The notes below the pieces were generated by a model that ran no database searches, had not been told where the DNA came from, and was given only the letters and a program-made list of their open reading frames with translations. A DNA stretch of 64,000 nt from Saccharopolyspora aridisoli (GTDB lineage: Bacteria; Actinomycetota; Actinomycetes; Mycobacteriales; Pseudonocardiaceae): assembly GCF_004348445.1 (NCBI RefSeq), contig NZ_SMKV01000011.1, positions 1 to 64,000 of the forward strand. The letters run 5' to 3'. Below are positions 24,907 to 33,896 of the stretch, in pieces. A program made the translations under genes and the position numbers. How positions within the stretch are numbered: the first letter of the stretch is position 1; every line of letters starts with the position of its first letter.

Positions 24907-26238
24907 TCACGCTTCCAGCGACTTCTCCCGCGTCTCGCGGCTGACCAGCAGCGCGACCAGGGTGACCGCGCCGGCCACCGCCAGGTAGACGCCGACCCAG
25001 CCCAATCCGTAGGAACCGGCCAGCCAGGTGGCGATGTAGGGCGCGACCGAGGCGCCCAGCAGGCTGGCCACGTTGTAGGACACCGAGGCGCCGGTGTAGC
25101 GCACCGCGGTCGGGAACAGCTCGGGCAGCAGCGCGCCCATGGGACCGAAGGTCATGCCCATCAGGCCGAGGCCGACCACCAGGAACAGCACCGTGGCCGT
25201 GGTCGAGTGGGTACCGAACCACGGGCCCATGAACAGGCCGAACACGATGATCGCGAGAGTGGTGATCACCAACGTGGGACGCCGGCCGTAGCGGTCGGCC
25301 AGCAATCCGGCCACCGGCACCGTCAGGCCGAAGAACACCACGCCGACCAGCAGCATCACCAGGAACGTCGAGCGCTCGTAGCCCAGGCCGGAGGCGGAGG
25401 TGCCGTAGGACAGCGAGAACACCGTCATCAGGTAGAACAGCACGTAGGTCGCCAGCATGATGAACGTGCCCAGCACCAGCGCCTTGAAGTCGGTGCGGAA
25501 GACCTGCACGAACGGAACCTTGGCGCGCTCGTTTTTCTCCAGCACCTTCGCGAACGCCGGGGTCTCGCTCAAGCTCAGCCGCACCCACAGTCCGACGACC
25601 ACCAGCACCGCCGACACCAGGAACGGGATCCGCCAGCCCCATGAGGCGAACGCGGCGTCGGACATGGCGCCGGAGAGGATCAGGAACAGGCCGTTGGCGA
25701 AGAAGAACCCGATTGGCGCGCCCAGCTGCGGGAACGTCCCGAACAGCGCCCGCTTGCGCGGCGGCGCGTTCTCGGTGGCCAGCAGCGCCGCGCCACCCCA
25801 CTCGCCGCCCAGGCCCAAGCCCTGCCCGAACCGGCACAGCGCCAGCAGCAGCGGCGCCACGACGCCGATCTGCGCGTAACCGGGCAGCAGACCGATCAGC
25901 ACCGTCGAGATGCCCATGGTCAGCAGCGACGCCACCAGGGTCGCCTTGCGGCCGATGCGGTCGCCGAAGTGGCCGAACAGCGCAGAGCCCACCGGCCGGG
26001 CGACGAAGGCGATGCCGAAGGTCGCCAGCGAGTTGAGCGTGGCCGCCGTCTCGTCACCAGCGGGGAAGAACAGCTTCGGGAAGATCAGCACCGCGGCCGT
26101 GGCGTAGACGTAGAAGTCGTAGAACTCGATCGAGGTGCCCACGAGGCTGGCGAGCACGACCTGTCGGGTCGAGTTGCGTGGGGTCTTGGACCCCGGATCC
26201 CCGGAACCCCGCACCTGCGAGGCGTGGCCGACAGCCAT
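24907..26238 (-). CDS. MHS family MFS transporter
   Basis: A 443-residue permease with twelve predicted membrane segments from the metabolite:H+ symporter branch of the major facilitator superfamily (relatives import shikimate, proline/betaine, citrate or aromatic acids). Family features include GTSIEFYDFYVYATAA at the first segment, GHFGDRIGRKATL in loop 2-3 and the GLGLGGEWGGAALL motif. ATG 26238 has GGAGG nine bases upstream. It is the last gene of a probable operon with the hydrolase and the molybdenum hydroxylase, so it may import their substrate. Confidence 0.88.
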   Translation of the reverse strand: MAVGHASQVRGSGDPGSKTPRNSTRQVVLASLVGTSIEFYDFYVYATAAVLIFPKLFFPAGDETAATLNSLATFGIAFVARPVGSALFGHFGDRIGRKATLVASLLTMGISTVLIGLLPGYAQIGVVAPLLLALCRFGQGLGLGGEWGGAALLATENAPPRKRALFGTFPQLGAPIGFFFANGLFLILSGAMSDAAFASWGWRIPFLVSAVLVVVGLWVRLSLSETPAFAKVLEKNERAKVPFVQVFRTDFKALVLGTFIMLATYVLFYLMTVFSLSYGTSASGLGYERSTFLVMLLVGVVFFGLTVPVAGLLADRYGRRPTLVITTLAIIVFGLFMGPWFGTHSTTATVLFLVVGLGLMGMTFGPMGALLPELFPTAVRYTGASVSYNVASLLGASVAPYIATWLAGSYGLGWVGVYLAVAGAVTLVALLVSRETREKSLEA

Positions 26239-26330
26239 AGCGCCGAACCTCCTGATTAACACGAACGGACGAACGACACTCTAACCTCCGGCGACCACCT
26301 CCCGAGACGGGGTTCCCGGATGCTGGACGT

Positions 26331-27149
26331 TCAGGAGGCGAGGAACTCCATGACCAGCGCAGTCACCCGCGCCGGGTTGTCCTCCTGGACGAGGTGTCCG
26401 GCCTGTGGGATCCACTCAAGCCGGGCGTGCGGGATGCGCCGCGCCAGCTCGCGGGCCCGGTCCGCCGGGAGCCAGGTGTCGTTCTCGCCCCAGCCGACGA
26501 GCACCGGGCAGTCCAGATCGCCGTAGCGGTCCTCGACCTCCCGGGTGTAGCGCTCATCGGCCTGGGCGATCTGCCGGTAGAACGCGGGCTGCCCGTCCTC
26601 GCCGAGCCACGGCGCCACCATCCGGTCCAGCACGTCGGGCCTCAGCTCGCGGTGCGCGGCGGTGGTCAGGTAGCCGCGCACCAGCGACTCGTGCAGGTGC
26701 GGCGGCAGCGCGGCGAAGACCTCGGCGTTGGCGTTGACCAGGCGGAAGAACCCGGAGCCCCAGGGTCGGACGCTCACCGCGTCCAGCAGCGCCAGCCGCC
26801 GGTACCGCACCCCGTCGAGCAGGGCGCTGCGCAGCGACACCGCGCCACCGAAGTCGTGGGCGATCACCGAGGGCTCGTTGAGGCCGCAGTGCCGCAGCCA
26901 CCCGGTGAATACCTCCTGCTGAGCCGCCAGCGACACGTCCTGCCCCTCGAACTTCGCCGAGCCGCCGTAGCCGGGCATGTCCCACAGGTAGACGCGGTAC
27001 CGAGCGCTCAGCGCGTTGGCCACATCCCGCCACACGAAGGAGGAGAAGGGCGTTCCGTGCATGAGCACGACGGTCTCCCCCTCCCCGAAGCTGTCCCACC
27101 GCACCTGCCCGTGCGGCGACTCGTACACCTCGGCGAGTTCCCACCTCAT
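26331..27149 (-). CDS. Alpha/beta hydrolase (haloalkane dehalogenase-like)
   Basis: A 272-residue alpha/beta-fold hydrolase. An oxyanion-hole HGTPFSS motif is followed by DMPGYGGS, and the nucleophile elbow reads AHDFGGA, with Asp rather than Ser as nucleophile. Asp at this place is typical of haloalkane/haloacetate dehalogenases and epoxide hydrolases. An acidic residue in GENDTW and the His in QAGHLVQEDNP complete the triad. ATG 27149 has GGAGG five bases upstream. It lies 43 bases after the molybdenum hydroxylase gene in the same orientation. Substrate not known. Confidence 0.85.
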   Translation of the reverse strand: MRWELAEVYESPHGQVRWDSFGEGETVVLMHGTPFSSFVWRDVANALSARYRVYLWDMPGYGGSAKFEGQDVSLAAQQEVFTGWLRHCGLNEPSVIAHDFGGAVSLRSALLDGVRYRRLALLDAVSVRPWGSGFFRLVNANAEVFAALPPHLHESLVRGYLTTAAHRELRPDVLDRMVAPWLGEDGQPAFYRQIAQADERYTREVEDRYGDLDCPVLVGWGENDTWLPADRARELARRIPHARLEWIPQAGHLVQEDNPARVTALVMEFLAS

Positions 27150-27192
27150 CAAGGCCTCCGTGGTGCGAGCGGGCGGGAACTGGTCCTGCGGT

Positions 27193-29553
27193 TCACACGA
27201 CCGCTTCTTCTTCGTCCGGCGCGTCGTCCCCGCGGACCGGCAGCTTCCCGAAGGCCGCCGGCGGCTCCTGCCAGTACGTCGCCGCGGCACCCTCGCGGAT
27301 CGCCTGCCAGACGCGTTCGGGCGTGGTCGGCATGTCGATGTGGCGCACGCCCAGGTGCTTGACGGCGTCCACGACGGCGTTCTGCACCGCCGGGGTGGAG
27401 CCGACCGTCGCCGACTCACCGATCCCCTTGGCTCCCAGCGGGTTCAGCGGCGTCAGCGTCTCGGTGTTGGACACCTCGAAGGACGGCAGGTCGGCCGCCG
27501 AGGGGATCGCGTAGTCAGCCAGGGTCGCGGTCTCCGGGTTGCCGTCGGCGTCGAAGGTGACCTCCTCCCACAACGCCTGGGCGATGCCCTGCGCGGCACC
27601 GCCGTGCTGCTGACCGCGCACCAGCATCGGGTTGAGGACCCGGCCGCAGTCGTCGACGGCGATGTGCCGCAGCGGCGTGACCTGCCCGGTCTCGACGTCG
27701 ACCTCGACTACCGAGACGTGCCCGCCGAACGGGAACGTCGCCCCGCCCGGGGCGAAGTCGACGTTGGCCGCCAGCCGCTCACCCTCCTGCGCCGCGGCCT
27801 CGACCAGCTCGGCCCAGGCCACGGTCGCGCTCGGCACACCGGCCACGCCCAGCGCGCCGCCGTCGGTGACCTCGATGTCGTCCACGTCGGCCTCCAGCTT
27901 CGAAGCCGCGATCTCCTTGGCGCGCCGCAGGACCTCCGTGCCCGCCTCGCGCACCGCGCTGCCGCCGATCTGCAGCGAGCGGGACCCGCCGGTGCCACCG
28001 CCGCGCGGCACCTCGGCGGTGTCGGACTGGACGAACTCGATCTCGTCCATGGGGATGCCGAGCGTGTCGTTGACGATCATCGCGAACGCGGTCGCGTGCC
28101 CCTGGCCGTGCGCGGAAGTGCCGACCCGGATGCGGGCGCCGTCGGCGTGCACCTCGACTTCGGCGTACTCACCGGCACCGCCACCGGTGATCTCGACGTA
28201 GGCGCTGACCCCGATGCCCAGCAATTCGTGCTCCCAGGCCGCGATGCGGCGGGCCTGCTCGGCGCGCAGCTCCTCGTAGCCGGCCAGCCGCAGCGCCTCC
28301 TCGAAGGGCACCGCGTACTCGCCGCTGTCGTAGGTGGCCCCGGTCAGCGTCTTGTAGGGGAAGCTCTCCGGGACCAGGAAGTTCTTGCGCCGCAACGCGA
28401 CCGGGTCCATGCCCAGTTCGGCGGCGGCCAGGTCCATGATCCGCTCCACCATCGCCGCGGCCTCGGGACGCCCGGCGCCGCGGAACGCACCGACGGGCGT
28501 GGTGTTGGTCAGCGAGGCGATGCCGTCGTAGCTGATCTTCGGGATGTTGTAGACGGCCTGCGCCATGGTCCGCGTCGGGCCCAGCGCCAACGATCCGCCG
28601 AAACCGGCGTAGGCACCGCAGTCCCCGATGACCCGGCAACGCATCCCGACGATCGAGCCGTCGCGGCGCAGTCCCAGCTCCACGTACTGCACCTGGCCGC
28701 GTCCGTGGGGCATCCCCTGCATGTTCTCCGAGCGGCCCTCGACCCAGCGGACGGGTCGCCCCAGCTCGAGGGCGAGCCCGACGGCCACCACGTGCTCGGA
28801 GATCGCCCCTGCCTTGCCGCCGAAACCGCCGCCGACGTGCGGCGAGACCACCCGCACGCGGTCGTCGTCGAACCCGAACGCCTTGGCCAGACCGCTGCGC
28901 ACGCCGTGCGGCATCTGCGTCGAGACGTGCACGGTGATGTCGTGGTCCGCGTCGGGCCCACCCGGTTGCACCGCGATGGCGTTGCCCTCCAGCGGGACGA
29001 CGGCGACGCGCTGGTTCTCGATGCGGGCCCGCACCACCACGTCCGCGCCGTCGAGCACCGAGTCGCCCGCCGCGTCGCGGTATCCGGCGGCGATGTTCGA
29101 TCCGAGGTCGGGGAACTGCCGCTCGGCGTCGTCGTCCAGCGCGCGTTCCAGGTCGGCGACGACCGGCAGTTCGCGGTAGTCGACGTCGACGAGCTCGATC
29201 GCGTCGGCGACGGCAGTGGCCGACTCACCCACGATGACCGCGACCGGCTCTCCGACGAAGCGCACCCGGTCGGTGGCCAGCGGCGGCCGGACGACCTTCG
29301 GGTTCACCTCCACGAACGGCGCGGGCACCGGGAGGTCCAGGTCGGCTGCGGTGTAGGCGCCGACGATGCCCGGTGCCTCGGCGGCTGCGGACGTGTCGAT
29401 CCGGGCGATCTCGGCGTGCGCGAGGTGGGAGCGCACGAAACCGATGTGCAGCAGCCCTTCCACCCCGAGGTTGCCGATGTAGGTGCTCCGGCCGCGCAGC
29501 AGGTCCGGATCTTCGACGCGCTGGACCTCGGTCCCCAGCAATGAGCCCACCAT
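27193..29553 (-). CDS. Xanthine dehydrogenase family molybdopterin-binding subunit (type II CoxL-like)
   Basis: A 786-residue large subunit of a molybdenum hydroxylase. Molybdopterin-site motifs include GGGFGGK, AFRGAGRPE, GTSAHGQGH and the catalytic Glu near the end in GAKGIGES. The active-site loop AFRGAGR is the type II form; true CO dehydrogenases have AYRCSFR, so CO is unlikely. The start is ATG 29553; the ORF extends upstream only through low-quality sequence. Normally FAD and [2Fe-2S] subunits are encoded next to it, but none is present here. It heads a probable operon with the hydrolase and the MHS transporter. Confidence 0.88.
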   Translation of the reverse strand: MVGSLLGTEVQRVEDPDLLRGRSTYIGNLGVEGLLHIGFVRSHLAHAEIARIDTSAAAEAPGIVGAYTAADLDLPVPAPFVEVNPKVVRPPLATDRVRFVGEPVAVIVGESATAVADAIELVDVDYRELPVVADLERALDDDAERQFPDLGSNIAAGYRDAAGDSVLDGADVVVRARIENQRVAVVPLEGNAIAVQPGGPDADHDITVHVSTQMPHGVRSGLAKAFGFDDDRVRVVSPHVGGGFGGKAGAISEHVVAVGLALELGRPVRWVEGRSENMQGMPHGRGQVQYVELGLRRDGSIVGMRCRVIGDCGAYAGFGGSLALGPTRTMAQAVYNIPKISYDGIASLTNTTPVGAFRGAGRPEAAAMVERIMDLAAAELGMDPVALRRKNFLVPESFPYKTLTGATYDSGEYAVPFEEALRLAGYEELRAEQARRIAAWEHELLGIGVSAYVEITGGGAGEYAEVEVHADGARIRVGTSAHGQGHATAFAMIVNDTLGIPMDEIEFVQSDTAEVPRGGGTGGSRSLQIGGSAVREAGTEVLRRAKEIAASKLEADVDDIEVTDGGALGVAGVPSATVAWAELVEAAAQEGERLAANVDFAPGGATFPFGGHVSVVEVDVETGQVTPLRHIAVDDCGRVLNPMLVRGQQHGGAAQGIAQALWEEVTFDADGNPETATLADYAIPSAADLPSFEVSNTETLTPLNPLGAKGIGESATVGSTPAVQNAVVDAVKHLGVRHIDMPTTPERVWQAIREGAAATYWQEPPAAFGKLPVRGDDAPDEEEAVV

Positions 29554-29662
29554 GCGAAAAACCCTATCTCTCCGGACGAACACTGGCAGCGGTCGAGGAC
29601 CGCGGCGCCGATAGGTGATCAACCGGGCAAGCGGAACGAGAATCCCCGACTCGCAACATCGA

Positions 29663-29691
29663 TTGACCCGCCTTGTTCGCGTGGGTAGCTT
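29663..29691 (+). promoter_or_regulatory. Promoter of the Nramp-like gene
   Basis: TTGACC (29663-29668) and TAGCTT (29686-29691) are 17 bases apart, a good match to the housekeeping consensus, about 75 bases ahead of the start at 29770 in an unusually AT-rich stretch of the window. Confidence 0.5.
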
Positions 29692-29710
29692 TTCACAACC
29701 TCACAAAAAC

Positions 29711-29726
29711 TTTCATGCACGTGAAA
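29711..29726. promoter_or_regulatory. Inverted repeat in the Nramp-like leader
   Basis: TTTCA and TGAAA flank a six-base centre just downstream of the predicted promoter and between the divergent molybdenum hydroxylase and Nramp-like genes. It could be an operator acting on either gene. No matching regulator gene is adjacent. Confidence 0.35.
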
Positions 29727-29769
29727 ACTGACGCCTCTTGCAACACCGCTAGGCACAAGGGAGTGCCCG

Positions 29770-31173
29770 ATGGGAACCAAGGTCGCGAGCGCCAACGCTG
29801 ATCCCTACCTCCTCACCGCAGACGGCATCAAGGAGCCGCCCACCGGATGGGCCGGGAGCCTGCGCTATCTCGGCCCCGGACTGATCGTCAGCGCGTCGAT
29901 CGTCGGGTCCGGCGAACTCATCGCCACCACCGCCCTCGGCGCGAAGGTGGGATTCGTCCTGCTGTGGATGGTGGTCCTGTCCACCGCCGTGAAGGTCGCC
30001 GTTCAGGCCGAACTCGCCCGCTGGACCATCCTCACCGGCAAACCGGCGCTGACCGGTTTCAACGAGGTACCGCCCAAGATCGGCCGGATCGGCTGGATCA
30101 ACGTGCTGTGGATCCTCATGGCGCTGTCGAAGTTCCTGCAGATCGGCGGCATCGTCGGCGGCACGGCCTCAGCTCTGAGCATGCTGATCCCGGTCGGCGG
30201 CGAACCGCTGAGCGCCACCTCGCTGGGCGTGTGGACGGTCATCGTCGTGGCCGGCAGCATCGCACTGCTGTACTCCAACAGCTACAACCTCATCGAACGC
30301 GGCGCGTTCGCTCTGGTCGTGGTGTTCTCGATCGCCACCGTGGTCATCGCGCTGGGACTGCCGTTCACGCCGTTCAGCTACGGCAGCGACGACGTGCTCA
30401 GCGGCCTGACCTTCACCATCCCGGCGGGTGCCATCGGGGCCGCGGTCGCGATGTTCGGCATCACCGGCGTCGGCGCCGACGAGATCACCTTCTACACCTA
30501 CTGGTGCGTGGAGAAGGGCTACGCCCGCTGGGTCGGCCCGAACGACGGCAGTCCGGAGTGGAAGGCGCGCGCGCGAGGCTGGATCCGCGTGATGTACAAG
30601 GACGTCTTCGTCTCCTGGATCATCTACACGGTCGGCACGCTGGCGTTCTTCATCATGGGCGCGGCGGTGCTCAACCCGCAGGGCCTGGTGCTCGAGGGCA
30701 ACGGGATGATCACCACGCTCTCGCAGATGTACACCGACGTCATCGGCGAGTGGGCGGCCATCGGCTTCCTGATCGGTGCGACCGCGGTGCTCGGCTCGAC
30801 CCTGTGGGCCTCGATCCCCAGCTGGTCGCGGATGTACACCAACGTGCTGGCCACGCTCGGCGTGCTCGACTGGAACAACCCGGTCGCCCGTGAGAAGTGG
30901 GTCCGCGGGTGCATCGTGGTGCTGCCGATCCTGTGGGGCGCGACGTACCTGTCGATCTCCTCGCCGGTGGTGATGGTGCAGATCGGCGGCGTGGCCACCG
31001 GTATCTTCCTGCCCGCGGTGGTCATCGCGACCTGGTACTTGCGCAAGACCCAGGTCGACCCGGAACTGCACGGCGGACGCTGGTTCAACCTCGTCCTGCT
31101 GGTCAGCAGCATCGCCATCACGTTGCTGGGCATCTACAGCCTTCTCAACGTCTTCGGCGTCGAGATCGGCTGA
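29770..31173 (+). CDS. Nramp-related transporter lacking the canonical metal site
   Basis: A 467-residue protein with eleven or so membrane segments and Nramp (SLC11) similarity throughout. In canonical Mn2+/Fe2+ carriers the first segment has DPGN and the sixth has MPH. Here the first segment reads GPGLIVSASIVGSGELIATT and the sixth MFGITGVGADEITFY, so the Asp, Asn and Met metal ligands are absent. Other acidic residues (GSGE, GADE) may form a different site. Substrate could be another cation or an organic solute. ATG 29770 has AAGGGAG six bases upstream. It is divergent from the molybdenum hydroxylase operon. Confidence 0.8.
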   Translation: MGTKVASANADPYLLTADGIKEPPTGWAGSLRYLGPGLIVSASIVGSGELIATTALGAKVGFVLLWMVVLSTAVKVAVQAELARWTILTGKPALTGFNEVPPKIGRIGWINVLWILMALSKFLQIGGIVGGTASALSMLIPVGGEPLSATSLGVWTVIVVAGSIALLYSNSYNLIERGAFALVVVFSIATVVIALGLPFTPFSYGSDDVLSGLTFTIPAGAIGAAVAMFGITGVGADEITFYTYWCVEKGYARWVGPNDGSPEWKARARGWIRVMYKDVFVSWIIYTVGTLAFFIMGAAVLNPQGLVLEGNGMITTLSQMYTDVIGEWAAIGFLIGATAVLGSTLWASIPSWSRMYTNVLATLGVLDWNNPVAREKWVRGCIVVLPILWGATYLSISSPVVMVQIGGVATGIFLPAVVIATWYLRKTQVDPELHGGRWFNLVLLVSSIAITLLGIYSLLNVFGVEIG

Positions 31174-31206
31174 CAAATCGCTGGACGTGGCGGTGACAAT
31201 CGTCGG

Positions 31207-31698
31207 GTGCCCATGGATGTGGAGGTCGTTCCGGCAGCGGTGGACGAACCGCTCGTCCGAGCCCTGCTGCGCGAGTACACCGACGAGATGGCCAGCCGCT
31301 ACTACGACCGCCCGGCCACCGAAGCCGAAGTGGACGAGGCGATCGCCGAGGACCCCGACGACGGGTTGCACCCGCCGACCGGGGTCTTCCTGGTCGCGCG
31401 CGAGGGACCGGGCGTGCTCGGGTGCGCGGGGATCCGCGAGCTGACTCCCGGCACCGCCGAGCTCAAGCGGGTGTACGTCCGGCCAGGACTCCGGGCACGA
31501 GGGCTGGGTGGCGTGCTGCTCGACGCGGTCGAGGAGCACGCCACCGCTCTCGGCTACCACGCGCTCCGGCTGGACACCCGCTCGGACCTGGTCGAAGCCC
31601 GTGGGCTGTACGCCAAGCGCGGTTACGTCGAGATCCCGGCTTACAACGCTGCCCCCTACGCCTCACACTGGTTCGAGAAGCACCTGTGGAGAGGATGA
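31207..31698 (+). CDS. GNAT family N-acetyltransferase
   Basis: A 163-residue GNAT acetyltransferase. The acetyl-CoA binding part reads ELKRVYVRPGLRARGLGGVL, containing the R/Q-x-x-G-x-G/A signature, then EEHATALGYHALRLDT. Start GTG 31207 or ATG 31213; neither has a strong ribosome site. Its stop is immediately followed by the aminotransferase GTG, so the two are co-translated. Substrate unknown. Confidence 0.87.
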   Translation: MPMDVEVVPAAVDEPLVRALLREYTDEMASRYYDRPATEAEVDEAIAEDPDDGLHPPTGVFLVAREGPGVLGCAGIRELTPGTAELKRVYVRPGLRARGLGGVLLDAVEEHATALGYHALRLDTRSDLVEARGLYAKRGYVEIPAYNAAPYASHWFEKHLWRG

Positions 31699-32862
31699 GT
31701 GTTGGGCAACGCCTTCGACGCCGTGACCATCGATGACCTGCGCGCGCGGGGCAGTCTCAAGTGGACGCTGCACGACGACGCGATCGGGGCATTCGTCGCG
31801 GAGATGGACTTCGGCACGGCACCGGCCGTGCTGGACGCCTTGCACTCCGGCGTCGATTCGCTGAACTTCGGCTACCAGCCGCCCCGCCTCGCAGCCGAGA
31901 TGTCCCGGGCCTGCGCCGAGTACCAGGCCGCGCACCACGGCTGGCGGACGTCCCCCGATCGCGTGCACGCGATCCCCGACGTGATCCGCGCGCTGACGAT
32001 CACCATCGAGCACTTCAGCGCCCCCGGCAGCAAGGTCATCCTGCCCACGCCGGCCTACATGCCGTTCCTGAAGGTCCCCGGCGGGATGGACCGGGAACTG
32101 ATCACGGTTCCGATGGCCCTGGACGGCGACGGGGTCGTGTTCGACCTCGACGCGCTCGACGCCGCGTTCCAGGCGGGCGGGAACCTGCTGGTCCTGTGCA
32201 ACCCGTACAACCCGCTGGGCCGGGTGTTCACCCCGGACGAGCTGACCGCGGTCTGCGAGGTCGTCGACCGCAACGGTGGCCGGGTGTTCTCCGACGAGAT
32301 CCACGCCCCGCTGGTCTACCGGGATCACCGGCACGTCCCCTACGCGTCGCTGTCGGACACCGCCGCCGGCCACACGATCACCGCGACCTCCGCGTCGAAG
32401 GCGTGGAACCTGCCGGGCCTGAAGTGCGCCCAGCTGATCACCTCCAACGACGCCGACGCGGCCGCGCTGGACGCGTTGGGCCCGCACGCCACCGACGGGG
32501 CCTCCAACCTCGGGCTCATCGCCAACACCGCCGCCTACGACTCGGGGCAGCCGTGGCTCGACGAGGTGCTGGACTACCTCGACGGCAACCGCCGGGCCGT
32601 CACCTCGCTGCTGGCCGAACACCTGCCGGAGGTCGGCTACCGGCAACCCGAGGGAACGTACCTGGCGTGGCTGGACTTCCGCGCGCTCGAACTCGGTGAC
32701 CACCCGGGTGAGTTCTTCCGCGACAACGCGGGCGTCGTGCTCACCGACGGCCCCGCGTGCGGCGAGGAGGGACGCGGTCACGCGCGCCTCAACTTCGCCA
32801 CCCCGCGCCCCATCCTCGAACGCATCGTCTCGAACCTCGCCGAAGCCGTGCGGAACCGCTGA
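31699..32862 (+). CDS. MalY/PatB family pyridoxal-phosphate aminotransferase (cystathionine beta-lyase-like)
   Basis: A 387-residue fold-type I PLP enzyme of the MalY/PatB group, whose members cleave C-S bonds in cystathionine or cysteine conjugates. Visible are CNPYNPLGRVF, the PLP-contact SDEIHAPLVY and the catalytic Lys in SASKAWNLPGLKC. The GTG start at 31699 directly abuts the GNAT stop, with a GAGAGG ribosome site inside the end of that gene. The two-gene unit suggests a shared small-molecule job, perhaps in sulfur amino acid handling. An inverted repeat 20 bases downstream may end the transcript. Confidence 0.87.
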   Translation: MLGNAFDAVTIDDLRARGSLKWTLHDDAIGAFVAEMDFGTAPAVLDALHSGVDSLNFGYQPPRLAAEMSRACAEYQAAHHGWRTSPDRVHAIPDVIRALTITIEHFSAPGSKVILPTPAYMPFLKVPGGMDRELITVPMALDGDGVVFDLDALDAAFQAGGNLLVLCNPYNPLGRVFTPDELTAVCEVVDRNGGRVFSDEIHAPLVYRDHRHVPYASLSDTAAGHTITATSASKAWNLPGLKCAQLITSNDADAAALDALGPHATDGASNLGLIANTAAYDSGQPWLDEVLDYLDGNRRAVTSLLAEHLPEVGYRQPEGTYLAWLDFRALELGDHPGEFFRDNAGVVLTDGPACGEEGRGHARLNFATPRPILERIVSNLAEAVRNR

Positions 32863-32882
32863 TCACGGGGCACCGGGCGGTT

Positions 32883-32926
32883 CTGGTCTGAACTGACCGG
32901 ACGAACCGGACCTCGATCCAGACCAG
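32883..32926 (+). terminator. Possible terminator hairpin after the aminotransferase
   Basis: An 8-bp repeat (ctggtctg / cagaccag) encloses 28 bases that contain a smaller CCGG/CCGG pairing. The large loop makes this a weak call. Confidence 0.35.
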
Positions 32927-33029
32927 GACCGCACCGGCAGGATGGCACCACCGGAGTTTTCGCCGAAGGGTCGTTCCGGCTTCACCCTCGCCTTACCCCG
33001 CGAGGAACCGCCGGGCTCACGATGATCAG

Positions 33030-33896
33030 GTGCACAACGCGATGACCACCGGGCTCCCCGGCTCGCGACGAGTACGCAGCCTCGCGGTCCTCGGCGACTC
33101 CGTCGCCGCGGGCATGGGCGACCCGGTTCCAGGCGGCCGGTGGCGGGGTTTCGCGCCGCTGCTCGCCGACGCGGTCGAGGCCGCCCGCTTCACCAACCTG
33201 GCCACCAGCGGTGCCCGCGTCGCCGAGGCCTGGCACACCCAGCTGCCCGACGCGCTGCGGGTGGAACCGGACGCGGCGATCGTGATGATCGGCATGAACG
33301 ACACGATGCGCGCGGACTTCAACGCCCAACTGCTGTGGCAGCAGCTCGACCACGTGATGTGCTCGCTGGTCGGAGCGGGAGCCTCGGTGGTGACGATCCG
33401 GTACCACGATCACGCCAGTGTGTTCCGGCTGCCGGGGCCGCTGCGGCGGTTGTTGCACCGGCGCATCGACGCCCTCAACCGCATCCTCACCTCGGTCGCC
33501 GAGGCCCACGGCGCGGCGATCGTGGACCTGGACCGGCTGCCCGGCGCCTACCACCCCGCCGCGTGGAGCGTGGACCGGCTGCACCCCTCCGAACTGGGGC
33601 ACCGGATGCTGGCGGCGGCCTTCGCGACGGGCCTGGCCGAGCAAGGCGTGACCGTGCCCTCGGAGGTGTCGCTGACCTGCTCGGGCGGCGTGCCGGTGAC
33701 GCGCCTGGACCACCTCCGGTGGCTGCTGATCAAGGGGGTGCCGTGGGTGGCCAGCCGGGCCTGGGACCTGACGTGGTGCTCCCTGGCCTGCCTGCTGCGG
33801 GCGATCTTGCGCAGGTCCCCGCGAACCGACGTCGCGGGCGCGTCCGGCCACATCTGCCCGCCTAGCGACCCGCCCCGGGCGTGGCCGGCCGGTTGA
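33030..33896 (+). CDS. SGNH/GDSL hydrolase
   Basis: A 288-residue SGNH-fold esterase. Block I is VLGDSVAAGMG with the catalytic Ser, the block III Asn is in GMND, and block V is DRLHPSELGH with the Asp and His of the triad. The long C-terminal part after residue 210 contains Trp/Leu-rich segments and is not part of the core fold. Start GTG 33030; ATG 33042 is possible. There is no signal peptide. The last 35 bases overlap the convergent rhamnosidase gene. Substrate unknown. Confidence 0.87.
   Translation: MHNAMTTGLPGSRRVRSLAVLGDSVAAGMGDPVPGGRWRGFAPLLADAVEAARFTNLATSGARVAEAWHTQLPDALRVEPDAAIVMIGMNDTMRADFNAQLLWQQLDHVMCSLVGAGASVVTIRYHDHASVFRLPGPLRRLLHRRIDALNRILTSVAEAHGAAIVDLDRLPGAYHPAAWSVDRLHPSELGHRMLAAAFATGLAEQGVTVPSEVSLTCSGGVPVTRLDHLRWLLIKGVPWVASRAWDLTWCSLACLLRAILRRSPRTDVAGASGHICPPSDPPRAWPAG

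Noticed and set aside
27016-29544. 842-codon plus-strand open frame opposite the molybdenum hydroxylase
   Set aside because: The minus strand has all Mo-hydroxylase motifs; the plus frame is low-complexity Arg/His/Val/Gly sequence without any recognisable fold.
27193-29553. Aerobic CO dehydrogenase large subunit
   Set aside because: The active-site loop is AFRGAGR, not the AYRCSFR of true CO dehydrogenase, and no coxM or coxS genes are nearby.
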